Translations under genes and position numbers: made by a program
The notes under the pieces: model-generated
Database searches by the model: none
What the model was told of the DNA's origin: nothing
The model's input: only the letters and a program-made list of their open reading frames with translations
Shown: positions 63,147 through 64,000 of the stretch, one piece after another
Layout: each line of letters begins with the position of its first letter
How positions within the stretch are numbered: the stretch's first letter is position 1
DNA from: Gymnodinialimonas sp. 202GB13-11
GTDB lineage: Bacteria; Pseudomonadota; Alphaproteobacteria; Rhodobacterales; Rhodobacteraceae
Direction: 5' to 3'
Length of the DNA stretch: 64,000 nt
Assembly (NCBI RefSeq): GCF_040932485.1
Contig: NZ_JBFRBH010000001.1
Location: 2,108,001-2,172,000, forward strand

Positions 63147-64000
63147 GCCGCCGCAACCGCGCCCGAAATGCCTCTGGCCCACGCCCCTCGGCGCGGGTCA
63201 CGAACTATCGGCAGTTGAAGAACCCCTTCCCGCCGATGGATGTCTTCACGGCGGACCGGATCGAGGCGATGCACGAGGCCGCGTTGAGCGTGCTGGAGGA
63301 CCTCGGCGTGAAAGTCCTGCTGCCCGAGGCGATCAAGCTGTTCGGCGCGGCGGGTGCGACCGTCAAAGGCGACATGGTCCATATCGGGCGCGAGATCGTG
63401 GCCGACGCATTGGCCAGCGCGCCCACGCGGATTGAGGGCCGCGCCGGTTCGCGGGAGCGCGACATCGTGCTGGAGCTTGGAAGCCTCGTGTTCCAACCCG
63501 GCGCAGGCGCGCCCCATGCAACCGATGAAATCCGGGGGCGGCGGCCAGGAAGCGCCCGCGATTTCCGCGAGTTGGTGCAACTGACCCACCATTTCGACGT
63601 GTTCCAGATGATGCCGCCGCTGGTGGAACCGCAGGATGTGGCGACGAACATCCGCCACTACTACACGCTTGAGACGCAGCTAACGGAGAGCGACAAGTTC
63701 CCCTTCATCTTCTCACGCGGTTCGCCACAAGTGGCTGAAAGCTTTGAACTTCTCCGAGATTTCCGGGGCCTGTCGGATGATGAGTTCCACAGCCAACCGC
63801 ATTGCTACACGATCATCAACACGAACTCTCCCCGCACGCTCGACATCCCTATGGCGCAAGGGCTGATCGACTTTGCGCGGGCGGGTCAGGTTTCCATCAT
63901 AACGCCGTTCACCCTGATGGGCGCGATGGCCCCGATCACGGTGGCAGGCGCGATTACGTTGAGCCATGCGGAGGCCTTGGCGGCACTGACGCTGACGCAG
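63143..64000 (+). CDS. MttB-family (trimethylamine/betaine methyltransferase-like) protein, cut by window edge
   Basis: At least 286 residues, still open at 64000. Typical MttB-like features are MHEAALSVLEDLGVKVLLPE, the FQPGAGAPHATDE block, HHFDVFQMMPPLVEPQDV and ITPFTLMGAMAPITVAGAI. This superfamily moves methyl groups from quaternary or tertiary amines to a corrinoid protein. Alphaproteobacterial members lack pyrrolysine and are commonly glycine betaine or similar methyltransferases. The start ATG overlaps the stop of the DMGDH-like gene by four bases, so the two are made together and probably act on successive methyl groups of the same substrate. The true C-terminus is outside the window. 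Confidence 0.85.
   Translation, partial: MSRRNRARNASGPRPSARVTNYRQLKNPFPPMDVFTADRIEAMHEAALSVLEDLGVKVLLPEAIKLFGAAGATVKGDMVHIGREIVADALASAPTRIEGRAGSRERDIVLELGSLVFQPGAGAPHATDEIRGRRPGSARDFRELVQLTHHFDVFQMMPPLVEPQDVATNIRHYYTLETQLTESDKFPFIFSRGSPQVAESFELLRDFRGLSDDEFHSQPHCYTIINTNSPRTLDIPMAQGLIDFARAGQVSIITPFTLMGAMAPITVAGAITLSHAEALAALTLTQ

Overview
The window looks like a chromosomal segment of a marine alphaproteobacterium of the Rhodobacteraceae (Roseobacter group). This rests on family knowledge, not a database search: a choline/betaine locus choXWV-betI-betC-betB-betA, Hint-domain and RTX secreted proteins, CtrA-type promoter boxes, small SH3-domain envelope proteins and a glnB-glnA pair with typical alphaproteobacterial features. 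Two parts differ sharply. Roughly 1-20.7 kb is AT-richer, gene-poor, full of insertion-sequence (IS) remnants and broken genes, and ends at a tRNA-Leu. Roughly 20.7-64 kb is GC-rich, densely packed core DNA, except for one AT-richer insert at about 40.7-42.5 kb.

Left part. It holds an interrupted IS3-family transposase and a second decayed copy of its 3' end, two RTX calcium-binding proteins (one a 786-residue clan-A-like glycoside hydrolase fused to RTX repeats), and several unknown proteins. A signal-peptide thermonuclease there is broken by one extra T. Between 9.2 and 17.7 kb, at least six perfect or near-perfect CtrA boxes (TTAA-N7-TTAA(C)) lie about 40-53 bp before start codons. They precede two look-alike pairs of small genes, a GNAT-like gene plus MFS transporter operon, and a GGDEF-EAL c-di-GMP enzyme. 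This reads as a CtrA-controlled gene cluster later cut up by an IS6 element (nonsense-mutated transposase) and an IS1182-family element (intact transposase).

Core part. After tRNA-Leu(TAG) come a second Hint protein, nnr (NAD(P)H-hydrate repair), glnB-glnA, and two secreted SH3-repeat proteins. Next is a tightly overlapping minus-strand operon argS-SPOR-nagZ-scpA-scpB, followed by two small paralogous secreted proteins, a dGTPase, an A-type Fe-S carrier and a two-gene acyl-CoA dehydrogenase operon.

Choline locus. choW and choV (with a GFA-family gene wedged between them by two ATGA overlaps) are separated from choX by a two-gene insert. The insert encodes a four-TM DUF4231/SLATT-like protein and a ThsB/DUF1863-type TIR-like protein, and resembles a compact Thoeris-like anti-phage module. 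choX and betI are divergent around a BetI-type palindrome, and betI-betC-betB-betA follows. At the right end a dimethylglycine/sarcosine dehydrogenase-like enzyme overlaps an MttB-family methyltransferase that runs off the window. Together these genes could take choline sulfate and choline to betaine and then demethylate it.

Between them lie a MoxR ATPase/DUF2201 pair, phosphomannomutase with a coupled 25-residue peptide, a coupled hydantoinase-VOC-racemase-DHDPS-like operon, and a lipid A/undecaprenyl-phosphate sugar operon (GT2, LABN, ArnT-like, PAP2). The best candidate for an under-described system is the DUF4231/SLATT + TIR pair. The second is the CtrA-box small-protein cluster.
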